The position numbers and the translations under genes were made by a program. 64,000 nt of DNA from Burkholderiales bacterium PBB2 (GTDB taxonomy: Bacteria > Pseudomonadota > Gammaproteobacteria > Burkholderiales > Burkholderiaceae_C), in contig NKIM01000005.1 in assembly GCA_002255955.1 (NCBI GenBank), forward strand, positions 117,119-181,118, in the 5' to 3' direction. Below the pieces are notes generated by a model, which did no database searches, was not told where the DNA came from, and was given only the letters and a program-made list of their open reading frames with translations. This document shows positions 8,769-17,276 of the stretch, piece after piece. Numbering within the stretch: the first letter of the stretch is position 1; each line of letters starts with the position of its first letter.

Positions 8769-9791
8769 ATGAACAGCCATTCCACAACGCCCTTGCAGCG
8801 CCGCCTGGCCGGCCGCGACATCCCCGCCATCGGCCTCGGCCTGATGGGCATGAGCGAGTTTTACGGCGCCGTCGACGACGCCGAATCCCTGGCCACCCTG
8901 CATGCCGCGCGCGAGCTCGGGGTGCGCCACCTCGACACCGCCGACACCTACGGCTCCGGCCACAACGAGCGCCTGCTCGGCCGCTTCCTGGCCGAGCTGA
9001 GCCCGGCGCAGCGGGCGGAGTTGCTGGTAGCCAGCAAGTTCGGCATCAAGCGCCCACCGGGCACCTACGAGCGCCACATCGACAACTCCGCCGCCTACGC
9101 CCGCGCCGCCTGCGAGGCCTCGCTGCAGCGCCTGGGCCTCGAGCGCATCGAGCTGTTCTATGTGCACCGCCGCGACCCGGCCGTACCGATCGAAGAGCTG
9201 ATGCTGACCCTGGCGGACCTGAAGGCCGAAGGCAAGATTGGCGCCGTGGGCCTGTCCGAGGTCAGCGAACAGACGCTGCGCCGCGCCCATGCGGTGCTGC
9301 CGGTGGCGGCGTTGCAGAACGAATACTCGCTCTGGGAACGCAGCGCCGAGCAGGCCATGCTGGCCGTGACCGCCGAGCTGGGCGTGGCCTTCGTCGCCTA
9401 CAGCCCGCTGGGCCGGGCCTTGCTCAGCGCCCAGCTGCCGGCCACGCAAGACCTGGCCCCCGATGATTTCCGCCGTGCCCTGCCGCGCTTCAACGGCGAA
9501 GCCGGTGAGCACAACCGCCAGCTGGCCGAGCGCCTGGCCGCCCTGGCGGCCGACTGGGGCCACAGCGCCGCCCAGCTGGCCCTGGCCTGGGTGCTGCACC
9601 AGCAGCCGCACACTCTGGTCATTCCCGGCACGCGGCGGCAGAAGCACCTGCTCAGCAACTGGACCGCCGGCCAGATCCATCTGGACCCGGCCCAGGTTGA
9701 CACGCTGAACCGCGTCTTCGCGCCGGGCAGCGTGGCCGGTTCACGCTACACGGAACTGGGCTGGGTGGGCATCGAGTCGGCGCGCGGCTGA
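8769..9791 (+). CDS. Aldo/keto reductase
   Basis: An NADPH-dependent oxidoreductase of 340 residues with a TIM-barrel fold. The catalytic tetrad is visible: Asp56 and Tyr61 in DTADTYG, Lys90 in ASKFGI and His133 in YVHRRDP. The cofactor-binding C-terminal part contains VIPGTRRQKHLLSN. The family reduces aldehydes and ketones; the substrate cannot be read from the sequence. The start at 8769 fits the family length; the frame extends to 8685 without a better site. It is probably regulated by the divergent LysR gene. A hairpin with a pyrimidine tail overlaps the stop codon. Confidence 0.9.
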   Translation: MNSHSTTPLQRRLAGRDIPAIGLGLMGMSEFYGAVDDAESLATLHAARELGVRHLDTADTYGSGHNERLLGRFLAELSPAQRAELLVASKFGIKRPPGTYERHIDNSAAYARAACEASLQRLGLERIELFYVHRRDPAVPIEELMLTLADLKAEGKIGAVGLSEVSEQTLRRAHAVLPVAALQNEYSLWERSAEQAMLAVTAELGVAFVAYSPLGRALLSAQLPATQDLAPDDFRRALPRFNGEAGEHNRQLAERLAALAADWGHSAAQLALAWVLHQQPHTLVIPGTRRQKHLLSNWTAGQIHLDPAQVDTLNRVFAPGSVAGSRYTELGWVGIESARG

Positions 9792-9833
9792 ACGGCGCGC
9801 CTCACTTCCTTCTTTCTATCTATCTTTCTTTCA
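9779..9833 (+). terminator. Probable terminator of the aldo/keto reductase gene
   Basis: The stem GGCGCGC / GCGCGCC (9779-9785 and 9795-9801) has the stop codon in its loop and is followed by a pyrimidine-rich tract to 9833, rich in T but with C interruptions. It sits between two convergent genes. The tract is less pure than a classical poly-T run, so termination is likely but not certain. Confidence 0.5.
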
Positions 9834-12110
9834 AGCCAGGCTGCGCCCCAGCAGCTCGCCCGCCGCCGCGGCCCCGAGCGGCCGGCTGAGGTGATAACCC
9901 TGCAGTTGCGTGCAACCGAGCTCGCGGGCGGCCTGGGCCTGCTGCTCGTTTTCCACGCCCTCGGCCACCACCTCCAGGCGCAGCGAGCGGCCGAGCGCGC
10001 AAGTGGCCTTGACGATGGCGCTGGCCTGGGGCTCGGGCAGGGGGTCGATCATGCTGCGGTCCAGCTTCATGGTGCTGATGGGCAGCTGGCGCAGCATGGT
10101 CAGCGAGCTTTGGCCGGTGCCGAAGTCGTCCATGCTGCACAGCACGCCGGCCTTGCGCAGGCGCTGCAGCTGAGGCAGCACGCGGCCCAGGTGGCCGATG
10201 GCGGCGGTTTCGGTGATCTCGATCTCCAGGCTCTGGTGCGGCAGGCCCAGCTCGTCCAGACGAGCCAGCAGGCGGTCAGCAAAGCCGATGTCGTCGAACT
10301 GCAGGGGCGAGACATTGACGGCCACCGGCACCAGCAGGCCCCAGCGGTCCAGCCAGTCGCGCAGCTGCTGGGTGGCAGTGTCGATGATGAGCTGGCCCAG
10401 GGCGCTGATCTGGCCGGTGCGCTCGGCGGCGGGCACGAAATCGGCCGGGCTGACCCGGCCCAGGCCCGGGCGCTCCCAGCGCACCAGGGCCTCGAAGCCG
10501 CAGAGCTTGCGGCTGTCGGCGCGGAACTTGGGCTGATACTCGAGCAGGAACTCGCGCTCGACAATGGCCCGGCCCAGCGATTGTTCGGCCTCCAGCCGCG
10601 CCCGCGAACGCACATTCATGCGCGGCTCGAAGAACTCGCAGGCGCTGCCCGCGCGCTGCTTGGCGCGGTGCATGGCCGAATCGGCGGCGCGCAGCAGGCT
10701 GTCCACATCCTCGCCGTCCTCGGGGAAACGGGCCACGCCCATGGACAGATGCACGAACAAAGCCTCGCCGTCCACCTCGAAGGGCTGCTCCAGCAACAGC
10801 AGGATCTGGTCCAGCACCGGCTGCACCTCGCGGCGCTCGGCCACCTCCTCCAGCAGCACCAGGAACTGGTCCTCGCCCAGGCGCATCAGCATGGCCTGCA
10901 CCGGCAGCTGGCGGCACAGGCGGCGCGCCACCGCGTGCAGCAGGGCGTCACCGACGGCATGGCCCAGGCTTTCGTTGATCAGCTGAAAGCGGTCGACATC
11001 GGCCGAGATCAGCGCGAAGGGCGCGCCGCCGGTGCGCGTCAGCTCGCGCAAGCGGGCGACGGCAAAGTTGCGGTTGGGCAGATCGGTCAGCTCGTCGTGC
11101 AGGGCCTGGCGGCGCAGGGCGTCGACGGCGCGCTGGCGCGAGCTGTCATCGACCATCACCAGCAGCTCGGCCGGCGCACCGTCCCACTCCAGATGGCTGG
11201 ACAGACCGCGCACATGGATGAGCTGGCCCTCGCGGGTGAGGCGGGTGGCCTCCCATTCGATGCGGGCCTGCGGATCGGCCAGCACCCGGGCATGGCGCTC
11301 GCGGGCGCTGGCCTGCTGCTCCATGGGCACCAGCTCGGACAGCACCTCCACCGGCCGCTGCAGCAGCACCGCCGCCTCACCCGGCTGGTAGCCGAACATG
11401 CTCATGGCCGCCGGGTTGGCATAGACGGCGCGGTGGTCCTGCAGCACCACCAGGCCTTGCAGGGAATGCTGGGTCAGCTGAGTGAAGCGCTCGTTCTGGC
11501 GCCGCGTCTCGGCATGGGCGCGGGCCACCGACAGCAGGATCAGGCCCAGCGACAAGGTGGTCTGCACGAACAGGCCCAGGGTGTGGGTGATGGTCGAGCG
11601 GCCCAGCGGATGCAGCATGGGGCTGGTTCCATGAACCAGGCCCACGGCCACGAAGCAGAGCGCGACAAAGCGCTCGCCGGCATTGCCGCCCCGGCCCATC
11701 CACCAGGCGCAGGCCCAGGAACCGGTCACCAGATAGACCGTCGCCAGCAGCACGGCATAGCGATGGTCCACGCGCGCCAGCGAGGCCACGCTGACCATCA
11801 TCAGCACAAAAGCCGGCAGCCAGAACTTGCGCGGCCAGCTGAGGCTGCGGTAGACCCGGGCCCCCGCCACCAGCAACATCAGCGAGCCCATGATGCTGCA
11901 GGAGGCGGCCAGGGCCTGGAGATCGTCCTGCCAGGTCAGCGATTGCTCGGGCGCCAGGGCGATGCCCAGGGTCAGGCCGGTGGACAGCAGAATCCAGCTG
12001 TAGCCCCAGAGCCGCACATGCACGAAACGCGGGTCTTGCCGCCACAGCAGCAGCAACGCGATGCCCAGCATCGCGTTCAACCCGGATCCGATCAGCATCA
12101 GCGAAGTCAT
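9831..12110 (-). CDS. Membrane protein with 7TM-like sensor, PAS, degenerate GGDEF and EAL domains
   Basis: A c-di-GMP signalling protein of 759 residues from the ATG at 12110. The N-terminal ~200 residues hold about seven hydrophobic helices; a PAS-like segment follows (LQGLVVLQDHRAVYANPA). A GGDEF domain spans about 325-490 with its signature altered to GEDQF in RLGEDQFLVLLE, so cyclase activity is unlikely. The EAL domain (about 505-750) looks intact: GFEALVRW, EIEITETAA, MDDFGTGQSS, KLDRSM, VVAEGVE and QGYHLSRPL. I infer a phosphodiesterase that degrades c-di-GMP, with the GGDEF part perhaps binding GTP to regulate it. The longer frame to 12200 has no hydrophobic start and was not used. 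It is divergent from trpS. Confidence 0.88.
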   Translation of the reverse strand: MTSLMLIGSGLNAMLGIALLLLWRQDPRFVHVRLWGYSWILLSTGLTLGIALAPEQSLTWQDDLQALAASCSIMGSLMLLVAGARVYRSLSWPRKFWLPAFVLMMVSVASLARVDHRYAVLLATVYLVTGSWACAWWMGRGGNAGERFVALCFVAVGLVHGTSPMLHPLGRSTITHTLGLFVQTTLSLGLILLSVARAHAETRRQNERFTQLTQHSLQGLVVLQDHRAVYANPAAMSMFGYQPGEAAVLLQRPVEVLSELVPMEQQASARERHARVLADPQARIEWEATRLTREGQLIHVRGLSSHLEWDGAPAELLVMVDDSSRQRAVDALRRQALHDELTDLPNRNFAVARLRELTRTGGAPFALISADVDRFQLINESLGHAVGDALLHAVARRLCRQLPVQAMLMRLGEDQFLVLLEEVAERREVQPVLDQILLLLEQPFEVDGEALFVHLSMGVARFPEDGEDVDSLLRAADSAMHRAKQRAGSACEFFEPRMNVRSRARLEAEQSLGRAIVEREFLLEYQPKFRADSRKLCGFEALVRWERPGLGRVSPADFVPAAERTGQISALGQLIIDTATQQLRDWLDRWGLLVPVAVNVSPLQFDDIGFADRLLARLDELGLPHQSLEIEITETAAIGHLGRVLPQLQRLRKAGVLCSMDDFGTGQSSLTMLRQLPISTMKLDRSMIDPLPEPQASAIVKATCALGRSLRLEVVAEGVENEQQAQAARELGCTQLQGYHLSRPLGAAAAGELLGRSLA

Positions 12111-12253
12111 GAGAGACAGGCATTCGACCCCCGGGCAAGACAGGGGCGGCTGTGGCGACACGAACCCCGATGCTAGCTTGCAGTGACAATAAGCGCTCAA
12201 GACCTTGCGAGGGCCTTTTGCCCTGGCTGCTCACCGACATCTCCGCACACACC

Positions 12254-13564
12254 ATGACCCAGCGCGTCCTGACCGGCATCACCACCACCGGCACCCTGCA
12301 CCTCGGCAACTACGTCGGCGCCATCCGCCCGGCCATCGCCGCCAGCCGCGAGGCTGGGGTGGAGAGCTTTTTCTTCATGGCGGATTACCACGCCCTGATC
12401 AAATGCGACGAGCCCGAGCGCATCAACCGCTCGCGCCTGGAGATCGCCGCCGTCTGGCTGGCCGCCGGCCTGGACACCTCGCGCGTCACGTTCTACCGCC
12501 AGAGCGACATCCCCGAGATCCCCGAGCTGACCTGGCTGCTCACCTGCATCACCTCCAAGGGTCAGATGAACCGCGCCCATGCCTACAAGGCCGCGGTGGA
12601 CGCCAACGTGGCGGCCGGCGAAGACCCGGACGCCGGCATCACCATGGGCCTGTACAGCTACCCCATCCTGATGGCGGCCGACATCCTGATCTTCAACGCC
12701 CATCGCGTGCCGGTCGGTAAAGACCAGGTCCAGCACATCGAGATGGCGCGCGATGTGGCGCAGCGCTTCAACCACCAATTCGGCAAGGGCGAGGAGTTCT
12801 TCGTCCTGCCCGAAGCGAATGTCGAGGAAGACGTGGCCCTCTTGCCCGGCCTGGACGGCCGCAAGATGAGCAAGAGCTATGACAACAGCATCCCGCTGTT
12901 CGAAGGCGGCAGCAAAGGCCTGAAGGACGCGATTGCCCGCATCGTCACCGACAGCCGCCTGCCCGGCGAGCCCAAGGAACCCGAAGGCCAGGCCCTGGTG
13001 ACGATTTACGACGCCTTCGCCACGCCGCAGCAGCGCGCCGATTTCCGCGCCGCCCTGCGCGCCGGCCTGGCCTGGGGCGAGGCCAAGCAGCAGCTGTTCG
13101 AGCTGATCGAATCCGAAATCGCCCCCATGCGCGCGCGCTACGAGGCCTTGATGGCCCACCCCGAACGCATCGAGGAGATCCTGCAGCAGGGCGCCGAGAA
13201 GGCCCGCGCCATCGCCGGCCCGCTGCTGGCGCGTGCCCGCGAGGCCGTGGGCCTGCGCCGCTTCAATGCCGTGGCCGCACCGGTGGTGGACACGGCCAAG
13301 GCCGCCAAGGCGGCCCTGCCGGTGTTCAAGCAATACCGCGAGGCCGACGGCCAGTTCTACTTCAAGCTGGTCAGTGCCGAGGGTCAGGTCTTGCTGCAAA
13401 GCGCCGCCTTTGCCGGCGGCCGCGATGCCGGCCAGTGGGTGGCCCGGCTCAAGCGCGAAGGTGCCACAGCCCTGGCCGAAGCCCCGGTGCAGCGCAGCGA
13501 AGGCGTGGACGAGGCAGCCGTCAACGCTGCCCTGCTGGCGCTGCAGGCGGCCGAAGCCGCCTGA
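12254..13564 (+). CDS. trpS: Tryptophan--tRNA ligase with a C-terminal extension
   Basis: A class I aminoacyl-tRNA synthetase of 436 residues that charges tRNA-Trp. The HIGH-like motif is TLHLGNY near residue 15 and the KMSKS motif is at 204-208 in [10 protein letters not shown]. The catalytic and anticodon-binding parts end near 345. Residues about 355-404 then form an extra module, starting [20 protein letters not shown] and ending in [15 protein letters not shown], which resembles the YegP/DUF1508 fold. Bacterial TrpS is usually about 330-350 residues, so this extension is notable, although I believe related Burkholderiales enzymes share it. The ATG at 12254 was chosen for fit to the family N-terminus. 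Confidence 0.93.
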   Translation: MTQRVLTGITTTGTLHLGNYVGAIRPAIAASREAGVESFFFMADYHALIKCDEPERINRSRLEIAAVWLAAGLDTSRVTFYRQSDIPEIPELTWLLTCITSKGQMNRAHAYKAAVDANVAAGEDPDAGITMGLYSYPILMAADILIFNAHRVPVGKDQVQHIEMARDVAQRFNHQFGKGEEFFVLPEANVEEDVALLPGLDGRKMSKSYDNSIPLFEGGSKGLKDAIARIVTDSRLPGEPKEPEGQALVTIYDAFATPQQRADFRAALRAGLAWGEAKQQLFELIESEIAPMRARYEALMAHPERIEEILQQGAEKARAIAGPLLARAREAVGLRRFNAVAAPVVDTAKAAKAALPVFKQYREADGQFYFKLVSAEGQVLLQSAAFAGGRDAGQWVARLKREGATALAEAPVQRSEGVDEAAVNAALLALQAAEAA

Positions 13565-13798
13565 AACTCGCCTGAAGCTCGTCCCAGACGCGACTGGAAC
13601 GTGCGTGAAGGGCGCCTTGACGCCTTCTCACGAGCAGCCACGGCCCCGAGCAAGCGGCCGTGACTAGAGAGCTGCCCCTGAAGCGAGCAAATCCCTCGAA
13701 AACCCGCTAGGCTGCACGGGCGGCACTGCGTAGCCTGGGCATTCAAACATGCCGGCGGCTGCGCGTTCAGCCGCTCGAAAAACAGGAGACACCCGCCC

Positions 13799-15499
13799 AT
13801 GCCTGCCATCCCCACCGACACCCTGGCCCTGCAACGCTTCTACCTGCTGGAGCGGACCCAAGCCGAGCGCATCTCACTGACCCAGCCCATGGGCCAGGGC
13901 CAGACGCAAGAGTTCACCTGGGCCCAGGTCGGCGATCAGGTGCGGCGCATGGCCGCCCACCTCAAGGCCCTGGGCCAGGATCAGGGCTGGGAGCCCGGCG
14001 CCAAGGTCGCCATCCTGTCCAAGAACTGCGCCTGGTGGCTGTTCAGCGACCTGGCCATCTGGATGGCCGGCTACGTCTCGGTGCCGCTCTACCCGACCCT
14101 GGCGCCCGACACCATCCGCCAGATCCTGGAACACAGCGAGGCCCGCGCCTGCTTCATCGGCAAGCTCGATGGCTGGGAAGGCATGAAGCCCGGCGTGCCG
14201 ACCACTTTGCCCTGCATCAGCTACCCGCTCTCGCCGGACGATGCCAAGAAGTCCTACGAGGGCTGGGACGCCATCTGCGCCCGCACAGCGCCGCTGCAAG
14301 GCGAGCCGGTGCGCTCCGCCGAAGACCTGGCCACGCTGATCTACACCTCGGGCACCACCGGCGCGCCCAAGGGTGTGATGCACAACTTTGGCAACTTCGC
14401 CTGGGCTCTGAGCGCGGCGCTCAAGCGCATCCCCATGGGCCCGGAAGACCGCCTGCTCTCCTACCTGCCCCTGGCCCACGTGGTCGAGCGCGTGCTGATT
14501 GAACACGGCTGGCTGCGCACCGGTTTCCAGGTCTACTTTGCCGAGAGCCTGGACACCTTCACGCTGGACCTGCAACGTGCCCGCCCGACCATCTTCTTCT
14601 CGGTGCCGCGCCTGTGGGTGAAGTTCCAGCAAGGCATCCAGACCAAGATGCCGCAGAAGAAGCTGGATCTGCTGCTCAGCCTGCCCCTGATCGGTGGCCT
14701 GGTGCGACGCAAGATCCTCAAGGCCCTGGGCCTGGACCAGGCGCGCGTCTGCGCCGGCGGTGCAGCGCCCATGCCGGTGCCCCTGCTCGAGTGGTACCGC
14801 AAGCTCGGTCTGCACATCAATGAGGGCTATGGCATGACCGAAAATCTGGCCATCTCGCACATCACCGTGCCGGGCCAGAACCAGATCGGCACCGTCGGCC
14901 CGGGCTATGAAGGTGTGGAAGCTCGCCTGGACCCGCAGACGGGCGAGCTGCTGGTGCGCACCCCCGCCACCATGAGCGGCTACTACAAAGAGCCCGAGAT
15001 GAGTCGCGCTGCCTTCACCGAAGACGGCTGGCTGCGCACCGGCGACAAGGGCCAGTTCGACGGCCGCGGCTGCCTGCGCATCACTGGCCGGGTCAAGGAC
15101 TTGTTCAAGACCAGCAAGGGCAAGTACGTGGCCCCGGCACCGATCGAAGACCGCCTGGGCGCCCACCCGGCCGTGGAAGCCTGCGTCGTGACGGGCGCGA
15201 ACATGGGCCAGCCGGTCGGCGTGGTCATGCTCTCGCAAAACGCCATCGAGCACAGCGCCAACGAGACCGACCGCGCGGCGCTGGTGCAGACCTTGAGCGC
15301 CCACCTGGCCGAAGTCAACAGCCACCTCGACCCGCATGAGCAGCTGGACTGCCTGGTCGCCGTCAAGACGCCCTGGACGGTGGACAACGGCTTCATCACC
15401 CCCACCTTCAAGGTCAAACGCAACCGCGTCGACGAGGTCTATGGGCCGCAGCTGGAGAGCTGGGTTGGCAAGAAGAAGAAGGTCGTCTTCGGCGACTGA
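13799..15499 (+). CDS. AMP-dependent acyl-CoA synthetase (FadD-like)
   Basis: An enzyme of 566 residues that activates a carboxylic acid, probably a long-chain fatty acid, through an acyl-adenylate to its CoA ester. The AMP-binding signature LIYTSGTTGAPKGVMH lies near residues 180-196; NEGYGMTEN and the hinge segment WLRTGDKGQFDGRG are also present. The C-terminal domain has DLFKTSKGKYVAP. The start has an AGGAGA ribosome site about 10 bases upstream. The patatin phospholipase gene begins only 3 bp after the stop, so the two probably form an operon in which lipid hydrolysis feeds acid activation. Chain-length preference is not readable. Confidence 0.88.
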   Translation: MPAIPTDTLALQRFYLLERTQAERISLTQPMGQGQTQEFTWAQVGDQVRRMAAHLKALGQDQGWEPGAKVAILSKNCAWWLFSDLAIWMAGYVSVPLYPTLAPDTIRQILEHSEARACFIGKLDGWEGMKPGVPTTLPCISYPLSPDDAKKSYEGWDAICARTAPLQGEPVRSAEDLATLIYTSGTTGAPKGVMHNFGNFAWALSAALKRIPMGPEDRLLSYLPLAHVVERVLIEHGWLRTGFQVYFAESLDTFTLDLQRARPTIFFSVPRLWVKFQQGIQTKMPQKKLDLLLSLPLIGGLVRRKILKALGLDQARVCAGGAAPMPVPLLEWYRKLGLHINEGYGMTENLAISHITVPGQNQIGTVGPGYEGVEARLDPQTGELLVRTPATMSGYYKEPEMSRAAFTEDGWLRTGDKGQFDGRGCLRITGRVKDLFKTSKGKYVAPAPIEDRLGAHPAVEACVVTGANMGQPVGVVMLSQNAIEHSANETDRAALVQTLSAHLAEVNSHLDPHEQLDCLVAVKTPWTVDNGFITPTFKVKRNRVDEVYGPQLESWVGKKKKVVFGD

Positions 15500-15502
15500 G
15501 CG

Positions 15503-16597
15503 ATGAGCCGCCCCAGCAGCGCGCCACCGCCGATCAACCTGGCCCTGCAGGGCGGCGGTTCGCATGGCGCCTTCACCTGGGGTGTGCTGGATGCGCTGCT
15601 GGAAGACGGCCGGCTGAGCTTCGAAGGCATCAGCGGCACCAGCGCCGGTGCCATGAATGCCGTGGCCCTGGCGCACGGCTTTGCGCAAGCGCGCTTGCGC
15701 GGTCACGGCGATGGCCGCGATGCCGCCCGCGAATCGCTGGCCGCCTTCTGGGACGGCGTGATCGCCATGGGCGCCCTGGGCGAAGCCCAGCGCGCGCCCT
15801 TCGGCTTCCTGTTCGGCCCTGTGGACGAAGACAGCTCACCCGCCGCCCCCTGGCTCAACGCCATGAGCGCGCTGTGGACCAGCACCGTCTCGCCCTACCA
15901 GGCCAACCCCTTTGACATCAACCCGCTGCGCAGCTTTGTGGCCAGCCGCATCGACTTCGAAGCCCTGGCCCGGCCTGGGATGGCCCCCAAGGTCTTTGTC
16001 GTCGCCACCCGGGTCAGCAACGGCAAGGCCGAGGTGTTCTCGGGCTCGCGGCTCAGCGTCGATGCGGTGATGGCCTCGGCCTGCCTACCCACCTTGTTCA
16101 AAGCCGTCGAGATTGACGGTCAGCACTACTGGGACGGCGGCTACTCGGGCAACCCGGCCATCCACCCGCTGATCTACCAATGCAGCGGCCGCGACATCGT
16201 GCTGGTGCAGATCAACCCGATCGAACGCGAAGCCCTGCCCACCAGCAGCGCCCAGATCCTGGACCGGCTCAACGAGATCAGCTTCAACGCCGCCTTGATC
16301 GCCGAGATGCGCGCCATCGACTTCGTCAAGCGCCTGCTGGCCGAGGGCAAGGTGGACCCGACGCACTACAAAGATGTGCTGATGCACCGCATCGACGGCG
16401 GCGAAGCGCTCGAAGCCTTCAGCGCCTCCAGCAAAAGCTCCACCCGCGCCAGCCTCATCCACCAGTTGCGCGACCTGGGCCGCAGCCACGCGCAAGACTG
16501 GCTGCGCCAGCATTTCAAAGACCTGGGCCACCGCAGCAGCGTCGACATCAAGCGCGACTACCTCGACGATCTGCGCCTGCCGATCCGGGGCGGCTGA
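15503..16597 (+). CDS. Patatin-like phospholipase
   Basis: A serine hydrolase of 364 residues. The oxyanion-hole motif GGGSHG is at 17-22, the nucleophile Ser47 lies in GTSAG and the catalytic Asp211 in DGGYSG, which together form the Ser-Asp dyad of patatins. There is no signal peptide, so it is probably cytoplasmic. Related proteins release fatty acids from phospholipids or act on polyhydroxyalkanoate granules; the substrate is not determined. It follows the acyl-CoA synthetase by 3 bp. A copy of the ~600-bp repeat begins 8 bp after its stop codon. Confidence 0.88.
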   Translation: MSRPSSAPPPINLALQGGGSHGAFTWGVLDALLEDGRLSFEGISGTSAGAMNAVALAHGFAQARLRGHGDGRDAARESLAAFWDGVIAMGALGEAQRAPFGFLFGPVDEDSSPAAPWLNAMSALWTSTVSPYQANPFDINPLRSFVASRIDFEALARPGMAPKVFVVATRVSNGKAEVFSGSRLSVDAVMASACLPTLFKAVEIDGQHYWDGGYSGNPAIHPLIYQCSGRDIVLVQINPIEREALPTSSAQILDRLNEISFNAALIAEMRAIDFVKRLLAEGKVDPTHYKDVLMHRIDGGEALEAFSASSKSSTRASLIHQLRDLGRSHAQDWLRQHFKDLGHRSSVDIKRDYLDDLRLPIRGG

Positions 16598-16605
16598 GCG
16601 GCGGG

Positions 16606-17204
16606 TTTCAGCACTTTGCGGACCTCTGTTGGGTTGTCGTTCTCGCTGCGGTGTCTCGGCCCGCCGCCGGGCTCATGGTTCGCGGGTCGGCTCTGCGAGC
16701 CGACTCCCCTCGGTGCTCGCTGCGCGGCTCAGCGGCGCCAAACTCCCTCCGTTCGCTGCGCTCACTGTGGTCAAACAGTGGCGCCGAGTCAGTTCTTGAA
16801 GCGCGCGATTACGCGCGCCTGAGCCGCTCCGCTGCGCCCTCGGCCGCGCACAAATCGCCCAACGGCGGGCCGAGCCACCTTCGGAGGTGGCGTGTTCCAC
16901 CGTTGATAAGGCACATCGCCCGCGATGCAAGCGCCCTGCAGCCCGTGCCGCTGCCGGGCGATTTGTGAAGGGCCGAGCAGCACAGTGCCTCGGGGCGCGC
17001 ACGTACTCGTGCGCTTCAAGCTCTGACTTGGCGCTTCTGTCTGAACGAAGCGAACGCAGGGAGCGGAGTGAGTTATGCGCCAGCCCCGAGGTGAGAGCAG
17101 CGCAGGGAAGTCGGCCCGGCAGGGCCGACCCCGGAACCATGAGCCCGGTGGCGGCGCGGGCTGCAGGGCCTTACGAGCAATACCCAGAAGGCTGCTCTGT
17201 GCCG
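16606..17204 (+). repeat. Copy 1 of a ~600-bp palindromic intergenic element (R1)
   Basis: This element is shared with 51992-52592 (inverted) and 63781 to the window end. It contains module A (16669-16860, 192 bp) running from GGGCTCATGG to ACAAATCGCCC. A 95-bp spacer (16861-16955) follows, then module B (16956-17146, 191 bp), which is a diverged copy of A in inverted orientation. Each module holds nested hairpins, for example GTCGGCTC-TGC-GAGCCGAC at 16686-16704 and CACTGT...ACAGTG. The left end is TTTCAGCAC and the right end GTGCCG, the remains of terminal inverted repeats. Short frames inside it show no domain. It lies between the convergent patatin and S41 peptidase genes. Confidence 0.85.
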
Positions 17205-17232
17205 CTCGCAGCCCTCAGCCGTTCAGCGTGGA

Positions 17233-17273
17233 GCTGGCCCCTTGTCTCTTGTGAGAGCTTGCGAGGGGCCAGC
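17233..17273 (-). terminator. Long hairpin just after the S41 peptidase stop codon
   Basis: GCTGGCCCCT (17233-17242) pairs perfectly with AGGGGCCAGC (17264-17273), with a small inner stem CTCT/AGAG in the loop. It ends three bases before the stop of the minus-strand S41 gene. No run of T follows on the minus strand, so it may protect the mRNA end rather than terminate by itself. Confidence 0.45.
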
Positions 17274-17276
17274 ACC

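Noticed and set aside
9891..12176. Plus-strand open frame of 761 codons opposite the GGDEF-EAL gene
   Set aside because: Same artefact; the minus-strand protein has full EAL signatures.
13639..13662. Hairpin CACGGCC...GGCCGTG after trpS as a terminator
   Set aside because: No T run follows and the loop is 10 bases; too weak to list.
16616..17140. Several short open frames within the ~600-bp repeats (both strands)
   Set aside because: The frames arise from the hairpin-rich repeat itself, differ between copies and have no ribosome sites; such frames are likely over-annotated.
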